Positions 32,461 to 41,648 of a DNA stretch of 48,446 bases are shown here, piece by piece. The notes below the pieces were generated by a model that saw nothing but the letters and a program-made list of their open reading frames with translations, was not told the DNA's origin and ran no database searches. The stretch comes from Ruminococcaceae bacterium AB4001 (GTDB taxonomy: Bacteria > Bacillota > Clostridia > Saccharofermentanales > Saccharofermentanaceae). Made by a program: the position numbers and the translations under genes. Within the stretch, counting starts at the first letter, position 1; the number at the start of each line of letters is the position of its first letter. The stretch is taken from the NCBI GenBank assembly GCA_000621765.1, contig JHXJ01000025.1:1-48446 (forward strand), in the 5' to 3' direction.

Positions 32461-33426
32461 TTAGTCTTTAATTCCTCTGATCGTAAGACCTGAAATGAAA
32501 TATCTCTGAAAAAACGGATATACAATGGTGAGAGGTATCATTGCGATGATATAAGCGGCAGCTTTTACCGTGTGTGGAGTGGGGGAGTTGCAGTATTCTA
32601 CTCCTGACGTGGTGATGCGTGCTTCGCTGAAAAACTTCAGTAATTCGTACTGTATTGTAGTGTACTGCGGATCCATCCTGTTATACAGCTGTGTATCAAA
32701 CCAGGAATTCCAGTGATATGAAGCAATGAAGATGGCGATCGCGGCATATACCGGTTTACAGATAGGACTGATAATGCTCCAGAATATCCTGAGATGCCCC
32801 GCACCTTCAAGCTGTGCTGCTTCTTCAAATGAATCCGGGATGCTCTTCATGTAAGTCCTGATAGCCATTACATAAACAATGCTCACCAAATTGGGAACGA
32901 TATATACCCAGAAACTATGACCAAGATGGAAATATCTGTAAAGTATATATGTCGTCGCAAGTGGAACAACACCGCCCTGAGTAAACATGGCAATGATCCA
33001 GAAAAGCGAAAGCCCGGACTTGAACATAAATCTTTTGCGGCTGAGGATATATGCAAGAAAAGCATTGGATGCCAAAGCAGTTAAAGTTCCTATTGCGGTT
33101 CTTGCCGTAGATATTGCTATGCCCTGTAGGAAATGCTGGTGCCGGAAGCTGATCTCCCTGTAGTTTTTCCATATCGCAATATCGGGAAAAATCATTCTAT
33201 CGTAATTCTCCAGTGACCATTTGCGTGGAAGCAGGTAGATATGGCCCAGTACTGCATCAACATGCTCGTTGAGAGAATAAGCCAGCATGTTGATGACGGG
33301 ATATAGCGTTACCACTGCAAAGAGCATAAAGAAAGTATAGATGCAAACATAGAATATCTTATCCTTTGCCGCCATCTTTTTCTTGTGCCTGATCGTTATC
33401 AAAGAAACAGTTTTAGATTCAGCCAT
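32461..33426 (-). CDS. Orphan carbohydrate ABC-transporter permease (LplC/YtcP type)
   Basis: 321 residues from the ATG at 33426 (a GGCGGA-like site lies upstream; an in-frame start at 33528 is less likely). Six TM helices and the binding-protein-dependent transport motif EAAQLEGAGHLRIFWSIISP (the EAA loop contacting the ATPase) place it in the CUT1 MalG-like branch used for oligo- or aldouronate-type sugars. Normally an LplB partner and an extracellular binding protein lie next to it; none is present here, so it is a stranded gene from a larger operon or a relic. Read-through sequence 33427-33528 shows no intact partner. Confidence 0.82.
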   Translation of the reverse strand: MAESKTVSLITIRHKKKMAAKDKIFYVCIYTFFMLFAVVTLYPVINMLAYSLNEHVDAVLGHIYLLPRKWSLENYDRMIFPDIAIWKNYREISFRHQHFLQGIAISTARTAIGTLTALASNAFLAYILSRKRFMFKSGLSLFWIIAMFTQGGVVPLATTYILYRYFHLGHSFWVYIVPNLVSIVYVMAIRTYMKSIPDSFEEAAQLEGAGHLRIFWSIISPICKPVYAAIAIFIASYHWNSWFDTQLYNRMDPQYTTIQYELLKFFSEARITTSGVEYCNSPTPHTVKAAAYIIAMIPLTIVYPFFQRYFISGLTIRGIKD

Positions 33427-33660
33427 GATATTATCCGCCTGATGCACTGTAACCAAAAGAAATCCCCATGTAGACATTGATAGGATAACATGCTGGAAGA
33501 CGTGACAACTACGGACAAAGTCTCGCATTGTTACTGATGAATTTCATAAAGTAGCGGACTGCGCATGCCTGTTCTAAGATAAAATCCCGACATAGTGATA
33601 CTATAATGAAAAACCTGACAGAACATATCGTTCAGTTAAGATGAGCGAAGGAGATATTCT

Positions 33661-34593
33661 ATGCGCAAGATTACAACGACTTTCCTGATAGGTCTTGCCA
33701 TTATCGGATTAGCGGGATGCAGCCTTATCGGACCGTCTTCAAGGGAGCTCCGGCAGGACGCTTACAACATGTCCCAAAATGCAGTTGAGGCAGTAATTAA
33801 AGAAGATGCCGGTGCACTTGAATCCTTGTTCTGTCAAAATACATCGGACGCGCGCAAGATCGGAGATTTCCTCTCGGAAATAGACGGCAACTTCACAAAA
33901 TACGATAACGTTACCGAAGTCAATCTGCCAGTTCATTTTATTAGTGACTCAGAAGATTACGCAATCTACAGAAGTGAATACAGCAACTCGGATTACACGG
34001 TAAGGATAGTTTCATGCGCCCGTTCCGTTTTCGATAAAAACGACGAAGGTGTTCAGTACATTTCTTTCTACAAAGGCGATTCTCTTGTTGCCAGTGCGGG
34101 ATGCGTTATAGAAAGGTATAAGGCGAACCAGGTCCCGGGTAAGAAAACAGACGTTAATCTGAATCAGTTGGATTCACAGGATGCGCAGAGAAAATACGAT
34201 CTTAATGTTCTTTATTATTTGAACCAAAAAGACAAGGATGGCTTTGTCTCCTTGTTCTCAGCGGCTATGAAAGATGAGGCGGAGGACAGATTCAATGATG
34301 TTCTGGACTTCATGGGATCAGGCATTAATACCTATTCTGTTATTGAAGCTCCGGGCGGAGGAAGCGAATGGGAAAAAGATCACTGGAACTACATGGAAGC
34401 ACAGACTTCAATATACGATATCGTGACAAGTGATGAAGATGTTTTCGAGATAAGAATGAATACGGTCTTTGTTGATGACGGTCATCCGTCAAATGAAGGA
34501 ATTACTTATTTCGAGATAAGGAAGGTTGAACATGGAGTTAACGGTCTGCTTGAGCATGACGTTATCGAGTGTTTGGTCATAGGTGAAGATTAA
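33661..34593 (+). CDS. Lipoprotein with two related halves (DUF5104-like)
   Basis: 310 residues. A signal peptide with lipobox LAGC (about residues 17-20) indicates a lipoprotein. Two copies of a similar alpha/beta repeat are visible: N-terminal (NAVEAVIKEDAGALESLFCQ, FLSEIDGNFTKYDN) and C-terminal (DKDGFVSLFSAAMKDEAEDRF, DVLDFMGSGINTYSV), matching the shape of clostridial DUF5104 proteins. AAGGAG is close before the ATG and a TATAAT box lies at 33602-33607. Extracellular, role unknown; possibly a binding or scaffold protein. Confidence 0.65.
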   Translation: MRKITTTFLIGLAIIGLAGCSLIGPSSRELRQDAYNMSQNAVEAVIKEDAGALESLFCQNTSDARKIGDFLSEIDGNFTKYDNVTEVNLPVHFISDSEDYAIYRSEYSNSDYTVRIVSCARSVFDKNDEGVQYISFYKGDSLVASAGCVIERYKANQVPGKKTDVNLNQLDSQDAQRKYDLNVLYYLNQKDKDGFVSLFSAAMKDEAEDRFNDVLDFMGSGINTYSVIEAPGGGSEWEKDHWNYMEAQTSIYDIVTSDEDVFEIRMNTVFVDDGHPSNEGITYFEIRKVEHGVNGLLEHDVIECLVIGED

Positions 34594-34610
34594 GACTGAA
34601 TATCGCGATT

Positions 34611-34619
34611 TGATATAAT
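34611..34619 (+). promoter_or_regulatory. Extended -10 promoter before the small lipoprotein gene
   Basis: TGA-TATAAT, 53 bases before the ATG at 34673; -35 weak. Confidence 0.5.
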
Positions 34620-34672
34620 ATAGTCGTTAATAGGAATAGTTTTTATCTGATATCGGTCATGGGGATTCTGCG

Positions 34673-34912
34673 ATGAGGACAGTATTAAAGATTCTATTAA
34701 TAGCAGTGCTATCGGTTCTTCTGGTGTCGTGCGGAAAAGTTGCGGAGACGACGGAAGAAACCAAGTCAAATCAGCACGTTTATGAGACTCCGGAAATAGC
34801 ATTGGTAAGGATCGATGTAGACAGAAATGAAGCGATTAAGACACTTACCCAGCAGGTGCAAAATCTTTATCCGGAATACACGTTGCATATAGTTACTGAT
34901 ATAGATGCATAA
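34673..34912 (+). CDS. Small lipoprotein
   Basis: 79 residues. Signal peptide with lipobox VSC (Cys at about 20), Thr/Glu-rich linker (ETTEETKSNQ), then a short alpha/beta part. Not recognised. The next two genes follow in the same direction and may share the transcript. A weak ribosome binding site (GGGGA) precedes it. Confidence 0.55.
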   Translation: MRTVLKILLIAVLSVLLVSCGKVAETTEETKSNQHVYETPEIALVRIDVDRNEAIKTLTQQVQNLYPEYTLHIVTDIDA

Positions 34913-34949
34913 TGAATAACGTAAGAACTCATGTTTGTAGGAGTGAGAT

Positions 34950-35597
34950 ATGAAATACGGTGAATCTACATTTGATATCTTATACCTGATCTTTGCGATA
35001 CTTACAGGCATCCTGATCCTGATTAAGCGCCGCAACAGGAACGATGCCCTCATGGGAACGGCAGCGCTGGTACTTGGGTTAGGTGATTCGTTCCATCTGG
35101 TTCCGAGAGTACTTAATTATTTCATCGACAGCGATTTCACATGGTTCCTGGGATTCGGCAAACTCGTCACATCCATCACAATGACGATCTTCTACATCCT
35201 CGTATTCCTGCTCTATAAGAGTGTCTATAACAGGGATGACAAGAACACGAAAACAATCGGTATAGCGATCTATGCACTTGCAGCCTTGAGGATCGTTCTG
35301 TGCCTGATGCCGGGCAACAACTGGTTTACAGGTGAAGGTTCAATGCTGTGGGGAGTTCTGCGCAACCTGCCGTTCATCGTTATAGGCGGCATAGTCGTAT
35401 ATCTTTATTTCAAAGTCCGTAAGGAAGACAAGTATCTGAGCAGGCTGTGGCTCTATACGACATTGTCTTTTCTGTTCTATATTCCGGTCGCGGTTTTCGC
35501 ACCGCTGTTTCCGATGCTGGGAATGCTCATGCTCCCCAAGACGGTATGCTATATCCTTATGCTTGTCTCTTTCATCAGAAAGCAGAAAAACGGGTGA
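34950..35597 (+). CDS. Polytopic membrane protein, unknown
   Basis: 215 residues with six to seven TM helices separated by short loops; a basic patch (KRRNR) follows TM1. AGGAG stands 5-6 bases before the ATG. No family was recognised with confidence; helix spacing resembles small DUF-type integral membrane proteins of Clostridia. It ends 3 bases before the next start, so the two are coupled. Confidence 0.55.
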   Translation: MKYGESTFDILYLIFAILTGILILIKRRNRNDALMGTAALVLGLGDSFHLVPRVLNYFIDSDFTWFLGFGKLVTSITMTIFYILVFLLYKSVYNRDDKNTKTIGIAIYALAALRIVLCLMPGNNWFTGEGSMLWGVLRNLPFIVIGGIVVYLYFKVRKEDKYLSRLWLYTTLSFLFYIPVAVFAPLFPMLGMLMLPKTVCYILMLVSFIRKQKNG

Positions 35598-35600
35598 TCC

Positions 35601-36863
35601 ATGTCCGAACAGAAGAAAGGATTCAGTAAACTTTGTCTGGCAGGATTCATTCTCACGATCTTGCCGTTAGGAGTTCTGCTGTTAAGCCTGATATGTTCTA
35701 ACGCACCGCGGGATATCAGGTTTTTCATCACAGAAAAGCTGTTGCCCTTTGTTTTTGTGGTTTTGCCATTGATGGGATTGATCGTTTCCATAGCAGGACT
35801 TGTTACTGTCCGGAAAAATGGCAAAAAGGGCAAAGGGTTTGGCATAGCAGGAGTCGCTTTGCCTGTGATCGCCATTATCGGTGCACTCGTAATAATCGTC
35901 CCGATTTTAGTGAGCTCAGCTGTCTCAGGCGCAGCTCAGCGAAATAACGATATGTATGCTATGGGCGGTGTCGGCAGCAGAGGGTATTGGAATATTGATT
36001 ACGATGTCAGCGGGCTTAAGCTCCCTGAAGGATATGAGTTTAGTAACATAACTGTCAGTGATGCAGAATTTAAGGAATATGCAGAATCCAGACTGAAGGA
36101 AATAACCGATGACAGTGACAGGAGCATAAGGGGCATATACGAAGATTATAATTTCCTCATTGTCAGAACCGACATGCTGGATGCCTGGTTAGCATCCAAT
36201 AGTCCCTCAGGCTTTGGATATAATCAGGGCTATGCCACCATCTCATACGAAATGACATGGGAAATAGCGGCAACCAAAGAAGTCCCCCTTGCTGTTTATA
36301 AGGACCCTTCTGACAAGTTTATTGTCATTACCAATTGCGGTGACTACAAGATCATCTCAGAGTTTTTCGGAGTAACGGATAATCATATTGAACCGGATGA
36401 AACTGAAATAACCACAGTTGAAACGATGAGCAGCGAATACTATGAGAATTATGATCAGGTTGTTTTCCTGAGAAACAACATTAATGAGGAAATGACATTA
36501 CCCGAGATAATCAGCGTTTTCGAGCAGAATATCGAAGAACACCCTGGTAACGATGTTCTTTGGTTTAAAGCCGGCCAGTTCTACAACGGATATTACGATC
36601 CTTCTGCCGGTGAATATGTTCTCGACGGAGATTACTACTGCTTTGGCCTTGAAAGGTGGATCTCGAACGATGAAGGTGTTTTCCAGGTCGATGTATATGT
36701 CCTTTATGAGCGCAATACCACGAATAAGAGTATTAAGGGTATAAACGAGAGCGAAAACTCCATAAGCGGTGATTTCTTCGATTTCGTCCGCGATTCAAAA
36801 GCGTATGAATATGCTTCTACGGCAGACATCGTTAGGATCGATATCTATATGGCTCCGCTTTGA
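35601..36863 (+). CDS. DUF4190-like N-terminus with extracellular domain
   Basis: 420 residues. Three hydrophobic segments near the N-terminus (about 10-30, 45-67, 80-105; the third GFGIAGVALPVIAIIGALVI resembles the repeated GxxxG pattern of DUF4190 domains) are followed by a long extracellular part with many Tyr, Asp and Glu. Not recognised beyond that. It begins 3 bases after the preceding stop, so it is co-translated with the membrane protein. Confidence 0.6.
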   Translation: MSEQKKGFSKLCLAGFILTILPLGVLLLSLICSNAPRDIRFFITEKLLPFVFVVLPLMGLIVSIAGLVTVRKNGKKGKGFGIAGVALPVIAIIGALVIIVPILVSSAVSGAAQRNNDMYAMGGVGSRGYWNIDYDVSGLKLPEGYEFSNITVSDAEFKEYAESRLKEITDDSDRSIRGIYEDYNFLIVRTDMLDAWLASNSPSGFGYNQGYATISYEMTWEIAATKEVPLAVYKDPSDKFIVITNCGDYKIISEFFGVTDNHIEPDETEITTVETMSSEYYENYDQVVFLRNNINEEMTLPEIISVFEQNIEEHPGNDVLWFKAGQFYNGYYDPSAGEYVLDGDYYCFGLERWISNDEGVFQVDVYVLYERNTTNKSIKGINESENSISGDFFDFVRDSKAYEYASTADIVRIDIYMAPL

Positions 36864-36867
36864 CTTA

Positions 36868-37098
36868 TTACCCATAATACTTATCGGTTCTGTTAGTTAC
36901 TCCGAATTCAAAACTCGTCTGGTTAACATCAGAAGAATGGTAGTAGTTTAAAAAGTAATGAAAGTCATTCGATGTGTAATCACTGTGGACATAGATAACA
37001 TTTTCAAATCCAATATCCTCTGACTCGAAATTGACATTACCAGTATCCAAGTCACTGTTTTTCTCATAAGCCCGTCCCCCCATATCTGAATGATACAC
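36868..37098 (-). pseudogene. Possible remnant of a secreted-protein gene
   Basis: The minus strand has an open frame of 76 codons rich in Tyr, Asp, Asn and Ser (VNFESEDIGFENV, SFEFGVTNRT) with gene-like composition but no ribosome binding site, a GTG-type start and no signal sequence. The surrounding 36864-37273 has no other gene. It may be the 3' end of a decayed gene or a chance frame. Confidence 0.25.
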
Positions 37099-37155
37099 AT
37101 CTGAAAAGATGACGGAAAGTACAGCATGTATTTAAGTCCTTGAACGATTTTTTAA

Positions 37156-37184
37156 TTGGTAAAACCGCGCGAAAATGAGATAAT
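37156..37184 (+). promoter_or_regulatory. Promoter before the gene at 37274
   Basis: TTGGTA (37156-37161), 17-base spacer, GATAAT (37179-37184); about 90 bases before the ATG. Otherwise the gap 36864-37273 holds only the minus-strand remnant. Confidence 0.55.
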
Positions 37185-37273
37185 CGTTTATGTGCGATAT
37201 CAGATAGTTGTTTATACTAAGTGTGGGGATACAGGATATTAAACCAAATCGAATAAGTTTTAAGGGGTAAGAG

Positions 37274-37795
37274 ATGGTTTTTGATGTTTATTCAGGATTA
37301 AGTGATGAATACAGGGAATACAGGATAATTGAACCCGAAAATCTTAACTTCAGACAGCCCGCTAATGATGCCGAACGCAGGACAGCTGCTTCGCTTGTCA
37401 AGACTATCAGCAAAGACGCAAGAACCATCTTCATTGTTGGCGCGGTTCTGATCGTTTTGGGAATTGTTGTTCTGATCAATAAACAGCTGGGCGGTATTGG
37501 CCTGATAATGTTCGGAATTCTTCCTGTTGTGATAGGGATTATCGTAAACAATAAAGGTAAGAATTCGACACTCGTTTCGACCGGTGTGCTTCTGAAAAAG
37601 GAAAGTGAGACCGAAGGAACAGTCAGCAATAAGACCAGACGCACTCACCGTTGGTTAGTAATTGCCGTTGACGATATGGAAAAGACTCTTAGCGTGGTCC
37701 ACGCTGATCAGGATGCTTTTGACGAAGCATCAGAGGGCGACAGAATCCTTGTCATTAACGATAAGGCTACTTCAAGGGGAAGGAAAGTATTATGA
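37274..37795 (+). CDS. Two-TM membrane protein with soluble tail
   Basis: 173 residues, unknown. A hydrophilic N-terminus of about 45 residues is followed by two TM helices (about 50-72 and 75-95) and a C-terminal beta-rich domain (KTLSVVHADQD, EGDRILVIND) of NfeD/OB-like size, not claimed as homologous. AAGGGG lies before the ATG. The stop overlaps the next start (ATGA), so it is co-translated with the transglutaminase-like lipoprotein. Confidence 0.6.
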   Translation: MVFDVYSGLSDEYREYRIIEPENLNFRQPANDAERRTAASLVKTISKDARTIFIVGAVLIVLGIVVLINKQLGGIGLIMFGILPVVIGIIVNNKGKNSTLVSTGVLLKKESETEGTVSNKTRRTHRWLVIAVDDMEKTLSVVHADQDAFDEASEGDRILVINDKATSRGRKVL

Positions 37796-38769
37796 GAGAT
37801 ATGAAAAGGTTATTATGTCTGTTATGCGCGATAGCACTTTTGGCCGCCTGCTTCTGTACGGGCTGTAACGGGACTGCCAGTAAGACGGAAGCAACTGTAA
37901 AAGGCGAAGCGCTCCATCACGAGTGGAAGTCTTTTGTCTATTCGGATTTCTATAGAGGAATATATGACGAAGACACTGAAGAGACATTCCGTGCTTATTG
38001 CGAGGCAGTTAGCAAAGGGGAGACTGAATTTGTCTGCAAGAGCAGTGATTTCAGGATCGTAAGCCGTTTGAAGATGCTTGCGAGTGAGTATATGCCTATC
38101 GCGTTTATGTATGCAAATGTCACCGGTATCGATTCGGATGATGTCGCACACATCGATTACGGTATGTCTTCTGAAGAGTTCCTGACAAAACTGGAAGAAT
38201 TCAAGGGGAAGGTATTAAAGATCCTGGATGATACATGCAAGGCGGGTTATTCAGACACTGAGAATGCAATAGCCATTTACGATTATTTTGCCAGGAATCT
38301 CACATATACGACCTACACTTCTTCTTATGTTGTGCTCATGGAAGAGAACGGTATATGCCAGGACATTGCAAGCGCTTACGACTACCTGTTAGGTCAGGTC
38401 GGAATAGATGCCTGTGTCTGCAACTCGATGATCAACAGAGAGTATCCGCATACCTGGTCTCTTATAAGATTAGACGGAAAGTATTACCATGCGGATCCTA
38501 CATTTGCTGTATCAAATCCCGGGACGATCAGGTACTTCGGATTCACTGATGAAGGAAGATCGAGTATGGACAACTATGAGGAGTTTCCTTTTACTTATGG
38601 CTTTGAATCATATGAGGACCCGGAAGGAAAGTTCAAGTCACAGGATGAGAGATTTACCGATCTTATAGACTCCACAAATTATGAGCTTGATCTTGTTAAC
38701 GGTCAGATCAAATATGTTTCTTCCGCAACAGGTGAAGACAAAGTCTTTAAAATTGAGCCGGGGGAATGA
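37792..38769 (+). CDS. Transglutaminase-like lipoprotein
   Basis: 325 residues. Signal peptide with lipobox LAAC (Cys20; a second candidate is Cys25). The C-terminal two thirds hold a transglutaminase/cysteine-protease core with Cys189 (NGICQDIAS), His220 (YPHTWSL) and Asp235 (HADPTF), all present in the expected order and spacing, so the fold should be active. Such secreted enzymes in Firmicutes act on the cell wall or on surface proteins; the substrate is unknown. The start overlaps the preceding stop. Confidence 0.88.
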   Translation: MRDMKRLLCLLCAIALLAACFCTGCNGTASKTEATVKGEALHHEWKSFVYSDFYRGIYDEDTEETFRAYCEAVSKGETEFVCKSSDFRIVSRLKMLASEYMPIAFMYANVTGIDSDDVAHIDYGMSSEEFLTKLEEFKGKVLKILDDTCKAGYSDTENAIAIYDYFARNLTYTTYTSSYVVLMEENGICQDIASAYDYLLGQVGIDACVCNSMINREYPHTWSLIRLDGKYYHADPTFAVSNPGTIRYFGFTDEGRSSMDNYEEFPFTYGFESYEDPEGKFKSQDERFTDLIDSTNYELDLVNGQIKYVSSATGEDKVFKIEPGE

Positions 38770-38832
38770 CAAAGCATATAACATTCAAAGCGGGATAATA
38801 ATGTAATAGACGGTTTTTTCGTTGGCACAGCA

Positions 38833-38946
38833 ATGGACGAATGCATAAGAGGACTTATCGTCATGTACTACTGGTACAGGAAAAAATGGTTCGGCAAATC
38901 CGTCGTTGAGAAGCAAAAGAAGAATGTCTTGGATGAGCTTGAATGA
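38833..38946 (+). other. Short open frame, possible remnant
   Basis: 37 codons (MDECIRGLIVMYYWYRKKWF and a Lys/Glu-rich tail). No ribosome binding site and no partner. The frame is open a little further upstream. It looks protein-like but could be the end of a decayed gene; low confidence. Confidence 0.25.
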
Positions 38947-38988
38947 AATCTGTTGCCGGCTGGTTTTCAGGCACTTAGGGAGAATAGA

Positions 38989-40014
38989 ATGAAAGAATTA
39001 ATTAAACCTGTTCATCTTAATAAGGGCGATCTTATAGCAACGGTAAGTCCCAGTAACGGCTGGGCAGGGGATCAGAAGGTAAGATGGAAATATGAATTGG
39101 GAGTATCAAGACTCGAAGAACTTGGTCTTAAGGTCATTGCTGCACCGAATTCGATGAGAGGGTCTGATTATCTCAGGGAAAATCCGGAGGCAAGGGCGGA
39201 TGATATCATGTGGGCATTCGAAAACAAAGATGTCCGCGCGGTCATTGCAAATGTAGGAGGTAATGACAGCATTAAGATCATTCCCCATATTGATACAGAA
39301 GTCATCACGGATAATCCTAAGGTTTTCATTGGGTGCTCGGATGTAATGAATCTTCATATGCTCTGTTACCATTGCGGTATTTCGTCTTTCTACGGGGAGA
39401 ATCTTCTTACCGGCATTGCTGATCAGACAGGGTGGCACGAATACAGCAGAAAGTGGTTTATTAAGACTTTATTTGATACATCTCCGGTTGGCAGAATTGA
39501 ACCTTCTGCCGAATGTACATATGAGCCGGTCGATTACTTTGATTCCGGGAAAAAGAGGACATATTACCCCAATGGAGATTATCAGATCATTAGTGGAAAT
39601 GGACGCATAACCGGAAGGCTGATCGGAGGTCATACGGGAATCATTGAGCTTGACGGGACTCAGATTGAACTTCATCCGGAGGATTTTGATGAGGCGATTA
39701 TCTTCGTTGAAGATATTCCGGAGTTCTTCGGGGAAGATTGGATAAGTACTTACTTTGAATACCTGGGGCAGAAGGGTATCCTTCAGAGAATTAACGGTTT
39801 TGTGATAGGTAAGTCCAACGAGGTGGAATCATTTGATGCCCGTGCAGAGATCATCAGACAGATAGTTTCCGATAAGTATTCATGTTCTGTTCCGATCTTT
39901 TACGGACTGAATTTCGGACATTCTTCGCCGGCTTTCATGCTCCCGTATGGTGCGCTTGCCGAGTTGGATTGCGGGAACAGATCTTTCTCGATCCTTGAAA
40001 GCGGAGTCAGGTAG
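38989..40014 (+). CDS. LD-carboxypeptidase family protein (S66, MccF-like)
   Basis: 341 residues from the ATG at 38989 (GGGAGA site; an in-frame start at 38953 has no site). The serine-peptidase S66 fold is shown by GDLIATVSPS, VRAVIANVGGND, the nucleophile elbow GCSD with Ser117 and, near the end, FGHSSPAFMLPYGA carrying the catalytic His. The Glu of the triad is expected near IGGHTGIIELDG. Members either cleave L,D-bonds in muropeptides or, as MccF, inactivate peptide-nucleotide antibiotics; cytoplasmic (no signal). Its neighbour is a peptidoglycan-type sensor, favouring wall recycling (inference). Confidence 0.88.
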   Translation: MKELIKPVHLNKGDLIATVSPSNGWAGDQKVRWKYELGVSRLEELGLKVIAAPNSMRGSDYLRENPEARADDIMWAFENKDVRAVIANVGGNDSIKIIPHIDTEVITDNPKVFIGCSDVMNLHMLCYHCGISSFYGENLLTGIADQTGWHEYSRKWFIKTLFDTSPVGRIEPSAECTYEPVDYFDSGKKRTYYPNGDYQIISGNGRITGRLIGGHTGIIELDGTQIELHPEDFDEAIIFVEDIPEFFGEDWISTYFEYLGQKGILQRINGFVIGKSNEVESFDARAEIIRQIVSDKYSCSVPIFYGLNFGHSSPAFMLPYGALAELDCGNRSFSILESGVR

Positions 40015-40037
40015 GTCGGAAGATTAGAAGTAAAAAA

Positions 40038-40061
40038 GGGCTTGAAGTTTCCCTCAAGCCC
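40038..40061. terminator. Bidirectional terminator between convergent genes
   Basis: 8-bp stem GGGCTTGA/TCAAGCCC; on the minus strand it is followed by TTTTTT (end of the BlaR1-like gene). The plus-strand side is less T-rich (CTTATC). Confidence 0.82.
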
Positions 40062-40085
40062 CTTATCATATTGGAAATTTAAGAA

Positions 40086-41648
40086 TCAGCCGACACCTAC
40101 GATATCATTGGAATAACTTACAAATTGCCTTATTGCCCTGATGCTCTCCATGTCAAGATCGCCATAAGTCACACATCCTTCTGCTTTCGATGCATAGACC
40201 ACCTTATTGTCACCGACGTAGATTCCAACATTACCGGAATCATAGACTACTATATCGCCGATTACCATCTCATCTCTTGATATAAATGTCGGATCGCCAT
40301 CGAATGTACTGCATAATTCATCGACATCACGAGGGAGACCTAAACTGTATTCCTGACTGTAACAATAAGCTACAAATCCTGTTTCATCAAAACCATCACA
40401 CGGGTAAGCACCACCGGGTACATATGGGTAACCGACTAGATGCTCTACGAAACATCCGAACAGTCTCGGGCCGTCTACTTCTTGATCCCAAAGAGGAGCG
40501 CCCTCATATGGTTCGCATGGTGGTTCTTCCGTTTCTTCTGTTATTTCTGTCTCAGCGATTGTGGCTTCTGTCGTTTCTGCAGGTGTTGTTTCCGCAACAG
40601 GTTCGTTCTTTATATCAGCTTCGCCGTCTTTTGTCTTTGAACTGAGTGCGCATCCTGCAGCGACAAACAGCAGAATTGCCGCGATAATGACAGCCGTGGC
40701 TGTCTTTCCTTTTTTATAGTTGATTATATTTTTCACTCTGTTTGTAACCTCCGTTTTACTGAAATTGACTTTGCTGAATCCCAACGGTGTTACCAGATAT
40801 CTTTTGCTGTTGCTCTGCTTTGCGAAGGAAACAATGGACATTGCATAAGCCGTCTTAAGATCCGTATCCATTCCGGCTACGACGCTCTCATCGCAGCTCA
40901 TCTCAATATCCTGTTCGAAAAGCGTATAAGCAAGCCATACTAACGGATTGAACCAGTGAACGGCAACAGCAAGCACGCCTATGATCTTGATAAGCCAGTC
41001 GCCGTGTCTTATATGGGTTCTTTCGTGAAGAAGGACATATTCTTTCTCGCTTTCGTCGAGAACGTCAGGTAAATATATTCTGGGTACGAAAAAGCCGAAA
41101 ACAAACGGTGCACTGATCTTCTCAGACACATAAACATTGCCGCTTATTTTTTTCGCGTTGCTTAGTTTTCTCTTAAGCATGACATATTGGAAAGAAAGGA
41201 AAACCGTAATGCCCAAAGCACCAACAAGCCATACTGTTGAAAGTACAGTCTTAAAATCCGGTAACGAGCCTGCACTTATAAGGTCTTCTGACAGAGTCTC
41301 ATTCCCCATATTAACGGCCTTTTCAGCAAAAATAATATCCTGTTGCTCTGTCATTGCAGCATGATCAGCTGTTACAACATGTGTATCAGCGTAATTGTCA
41401 GGCATAGCTGCATCCTGAACCTGGGAAGTTGCAGTTAAGGTCTGTGTCTTCAAAGGAATATAGTTGAAGAAACTGAAAGATGATTCGATGCTGAAGGGCA
41501 CAAGTAATCTTATAGCCACAACAGCCCAGAGGATCATGATGAATCTCTTTGATCTTTTCTTAAGAAGGAATCTGGCAAGAATGGTAATAAGGATTACTAT
41601 GCTTCCTGTAACGGACATCTCAAGAATTTTAAGGAATAAGCCGTCCAT
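40086..41648 (-). CDS. BlaR1/MecR1-type M56 signal transducer with a catalytically dead NlpC/P60 extracellular domain
   Basis: 520 residues; the ATG at 41648 overlaps the stop of the repressor gene (TGATG). TM helices and the M56 zinc protease HERTH (208-212) with SCDES sit as in BlaR1. After the last TM helix (about 317-333) and a Thr/Glu-rich linker, the C-terminal domain is not the usual penicillin-binding-type domain but NlpC/P60-like: GFDETGF (419-425), LPRDVDEL, GDIVVYDSGNVGIYVG. The catalytic Cys of GFDCSGF is Glu422, the His of HVGIY is Asn473 and the second His is Tyr485, so it cannot be a hydrolase; more likely a peptidoglycan-fragment sensor (inference). Confidence 0.88.
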   Translation of the reverse strand: MDGLFLKILEMSVTGSIVILITILARFLLKKRSKRFIMILWAVVAIRLLVPFSIESSFSFFNYIPLKTQTLTATSQVQDAAMPDNYADTHVVTADHAAMTEQQDIIFAEKAVNMGNETLSEDLISAGSLPDFKTVLSTVWLVGALGITVFLSFQYVMLKRKLSNAKKISGNVYVSEKISAPFVFGFFVPRIYLPDVLDESEKEYVLLHERTHIRHGDWLIKIIGVLAVAVHWFNPLVWLAYTLFEQDIEMSCDESVVAGMDTDLKTAYAMSIVSFAKQSNSKRYLVTPLGFSKVNFSKTEVTNRVKNIINYKKGKTATAVIIAAILLFVAAGCALSSKTKDGEADIKNEPVAETTPAETTEATIAETEITEETEEPPCEPYEGAPLWDQEVDGPRLFGCFVEHLVGYPYVPGGAYPCDGFDETGFVAYCYSQEYSLGLPRDVDELCSTFDGDPTFISRDEMVIGDIVVYDSGNVGIYVGDNKVVYASKAEGCVTYGDLDMESIRAIRQFVSYSNDIVGVG

